Origin: Actinomycetota bacterium
GTDB taxonomy: Bacteria > Actinomycetota > Thermoleophilia > Solirubrobacterales > 70-9
Direction of reading: 5' to 3'
Assembly: GCA_018268575.1 (NCBI GenBank)
Contig: JAFDWF010000049.1
Span: 1-44,549 of the forward strand
DNA: 44,549 nt
The notes under the pieces were generated by a model that was not told the origin of the DNA, made no database searches, and saw nothing but the letters and a program-made list of their open reading frames with translations. Made by a program: the position numbers and the translations under genes. Below, piece by piece: positions 42,927-44,549 of this stretch (position 1 is the stretch's first letter; each line of letters starts with the position of its first letter).

Positions 42927-43958
42927 ATGGGCGAGTTCGAGCTGCTGGCCAAGCTGCGCGAGCGGCTGCCCGAACCTGGCTCGCGGGTACGGCTCGGCAG
43001 CGGCGATGATGCGGCGGTCAGCGTGCCCGGCGGGGCGACGGCGACCTCGGTCGACGCGCTGGTCGAGGGGGTCCACTTCCGCCGCCAGACCGCCTCGCTG
43101 CGCCAGATCGGCCGCAAGGCGATCTCGACCGCGCTGTCGGACCTTGCCGCGATGGCGGCGGAGCCGGGCGAGGCCTACGTCGTCCTCGGCGCCCCCGAGG
43201 AGATCGGCGAGGAGGAGCTGCTGGAGCTCGGCGAGGGCCTGGTCGAGGTCGCCCAGGCGACCGGGACGACCCTGGCCGGGGGAGACCTGACCCGCGCCCC
43301 CGCGCTCACCGTGACGGTGACCGTGGTCGGCCACGCGGCCCGCCCCGAGGACCTCGTCACCCGCGCCGGCGCCCGCGCCGGCGACGCCCTGGTGGTGACC
43401 GGCGAGCTCGGCGGCGCCGCGGCGGGGCTGCTGCTGCTCGAGGACGCCGGGCTCGTGGCGACCGCCTCCGAGGAGGGCGCGGAGGCCCTCGACGCGGCCG
43501 CCGCCGACGCCCTCCGCGCGCGCCAGCTCGACCCCACCCCGCGCCTCGACGCCGGCCGATCGCTCGCCGCCGCCGGAGCGACGGCGATGATCGACGTCTC
43601 CGACGGGCTCGCCGGGGACGCCGGTCACCTCGCCACGGCGAGCGGTGCGCGCCTCGCGATCGACGCCGAGGCGCTCCCGATCGCCGCCGGCGTCGCCGCG
43701 GTCGCCGCCGCGGTCGGCCGCGACCCGCTCGAGCTCACCGTCTCCGGCGGCGAGGACTACGAGCTGCTCGCGGCGCTCCCCCCCGCGGCAGTCGCCGCCG
43801 CCCGCGAGGCGCTCGCCCGCACGGGGCTGGCACTGACGGTGATCGGGAAGGTCGAGGCGACGGACGGCCCGGGGCCGCGCGCCGAGATCAGGCGGCGCGG
43901 TGGCGAAGCCCTGCCGAGCCGCGGCTTCGATCAGCTGCGCTCGCGTAGGCACCGGTAA
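42927..43958 (+). CDS. thiL: Thiamine-monophosphate kinase
   Basis: This 343-residue enzyme phosphorylates thiamine monophosphate with ATP, the last step to TPP. Motifs include GSGDDAAVS near the N-terminus, SVDALVEGVHF, ALSDLAAM, and the late IDVSDGLAGDAGHL and VSGGEDYELL. The N-terminal AIRS-like and C-terminal domains give normal length. No thiamine riboswitch precedes it, although a TPP-like aptamer exists at 24428-24512. ATG 42927 is used because GATAGT lies 6 nt before it. Its 3' end overlaps the minus-strand FlgM-like gene by 71 bp. Confidence 0.92.
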   Translation: MGEFELLAKLRERLPEPGSRVRLGSGDDAAVSVPGGATATSVDALVEGVHFRRQTASLRQIGRKAISTALSDLAAMAAEPGEAYVVLGAPEEIGEEELLELGEGLVEVAQATGTTLAGGDLTRAPALTVTVTVVGHAARPEDLVTRAGARAGDALVVTGELGGAAAGLLLLEDAGLVATASEEGAEALDAAAADALRARQLDPTPRLDAGRSLAAAGATAMIDVSDGLAGDAGHLATASGARLAIDAEALPIAAGVAAVAAAVGRDPLELTVSGGEDYELLAALPPAAVAAAREALARTGLALTVIGKVEATDGPGPRAEIRRRGGEALPSRGFDQLRSRRHR

Positions 43959-44064
43959 GCAGCTCGCGCACGCCCCGGCGCCGCAGCATCGCGCTGGCCA
44001 CGCTGGACGGATCCGGCTTGTAGCTGCCGGTTTCAACGAGGTTCTTCAGTTCCGTTGCCTTCAT
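43888..44064 (-). CDS. Small FlgM-like anti-sigma protein
   Basis: This 58-residue protein begins MKATELKNLVETGSYKPD and continues SSVASAMLRRRGVRELL. That resembles the C-terminal sigma-28-binding helices of FlgM (pattern: hydrophobic-I-x2-G-x-Y-x2-D-x4-A). No flagellar gene is in the window. The start at 44064 lies 7 nt after GATAAT (plus-strand 44072-44077), a near-perfect -10, which supports a real leaderless gene. An ATG at 44073 adds three residues. It is antisense to the thiL 3' end. It could be a regulator of another sigma factor. Confidence 0.6.
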   Translation of the reverse strand: MKATELKNLVETGSYKPDPSSVASAMLRRRGVRELLTGAYASAADRSRGSAGLRHRAA

Positions 44065-44114
44065 CGAGTTCATTATCGGCCTGCCCAGTTAGATCCTTAG
44101 TTTCGGGTAGTCGC

Positions 44115-44150
44115 ACATGTGTCCAAGCCATGATCCGGACGTGTGTCCGG
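44115..44150. promoter_or_regulatory. Repeat and palindrome upstream of the response regulator
   Basis: ACATGTGTCC (44115-44124) and ACGTGTGTCC (44139-44148) are direct repeats with one mismatch, 24 bp apart. CCGGAC-GTGT-GTCCGG (44135-44150) is a perfect short palindrome over the second copy. They could be binding sites for the following response regulator. Confidence 0.4.
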
Positions 44151-44194
44151 TCGACTCAAGGGCACTCCAGGTACGTTCGCGTTCCGAGGCGGTT

Positions 44195-44200
44195 TACCCT
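44195..44200 (+). promoter_or_regulatory. Leaderless-type -10 of the response regulator
   Basis: TACCCT is followed after 7 nt by the GTG at 44208, with no Shine-Dalgarno sequence. A GTACGTTCGCGTTCC stretch at 44171-44185 resembles one arm of the palindrome family. Confidence 0.45.
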
Positions 44201-44207
44201 TCTTAGC

Positions 44208-44549
<342 letters not shown>

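Overview
The window is 44.5 kb of very GC-rich DNA from an actinobacterium. Overlapping ATGA/GTGA stop-start junctions, many GTG starts, the BTAD-type regulator, a MptB-like polyprenol-phosphomannose-dependent mannosyltransferase and a likely encapsulated DyP peroxidase suggest the class Thermoleophilia (Solirubrobacterales-like). That placement is an inference; no rRNA is present. No phage, insertion-sequence transposase or CRISPR array was seen. One tRNA gene, tRNA-Arg(CCU), lies at 8076-8149. At least ten genes seem to be transcribed as leaderless mRNAs, because a -10-like hexamer sits 6-8 nt before the start codon.

Layout: 1-900 holds hairpins, an ArsR-type regulator and a 162-bp hairpin element. 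925-8065 (+) holds a DHA2 drug-efflux transporter, an unknown protein, a large BTAD/NB-ARC regulator with an apparent frameshift, and a BBE-type FAD oxidoreductase. 8187-23604 (-) is an 11-gene, almost gap-free catabolic operon: amidinohydrolase, M20 amidohydrolase, peptide-type ABC importer (binding protein, fused ATPases, two permeases), HDAC-like deacetylase, SDR, DAO-type oxidase, CocE/S15 hydrolase, and a three-domain kinase/M23/class-III PLP protein. A divergent FCD-GntR regulator (23731-24441) has a consensus operator placed at the start of that operon. 24531-30868 (-) is a histidine-utilisation operon hutH-hutU-def-hutF-hutI, in which a peptide deformylase sits where an N-formylglutamate-releasing enzyme would be expected. 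A TPP-riboswitch-like aptamer lies just past hutI and overlaps the gntR stop codon in antisense.

30965-34010 (+) encodes a DyP peroxidase with an encapsulin-type C-terminal tag and a secreted DUF1906 protein. 34028-37795 (-) is a four-gene set (CPBP protease fused to a beta-propeller, L,D-transpeptidase, pyrE, DUF480). 37794-41706 (+) carries a mini-MscS channel, a class A penicillin-binding protein and a mannosyltransferase that is interrupted in frame by a 51-bp palindrome and lacks a good start. 41809-42888 (-) is an LPG-synthase-like membrane protein. thiL, a small FlgM-like protein and the start of a PhoB-type response regulator close the window.

The most unusual signals are the def-for-hutG substitution, the kinase-phospholyase operon, the orphan TPP aptamer, a family of about 43-47-bp palindromes whose right flank runs into promoters, and the palindrome inside the mannosyltransferase gene.
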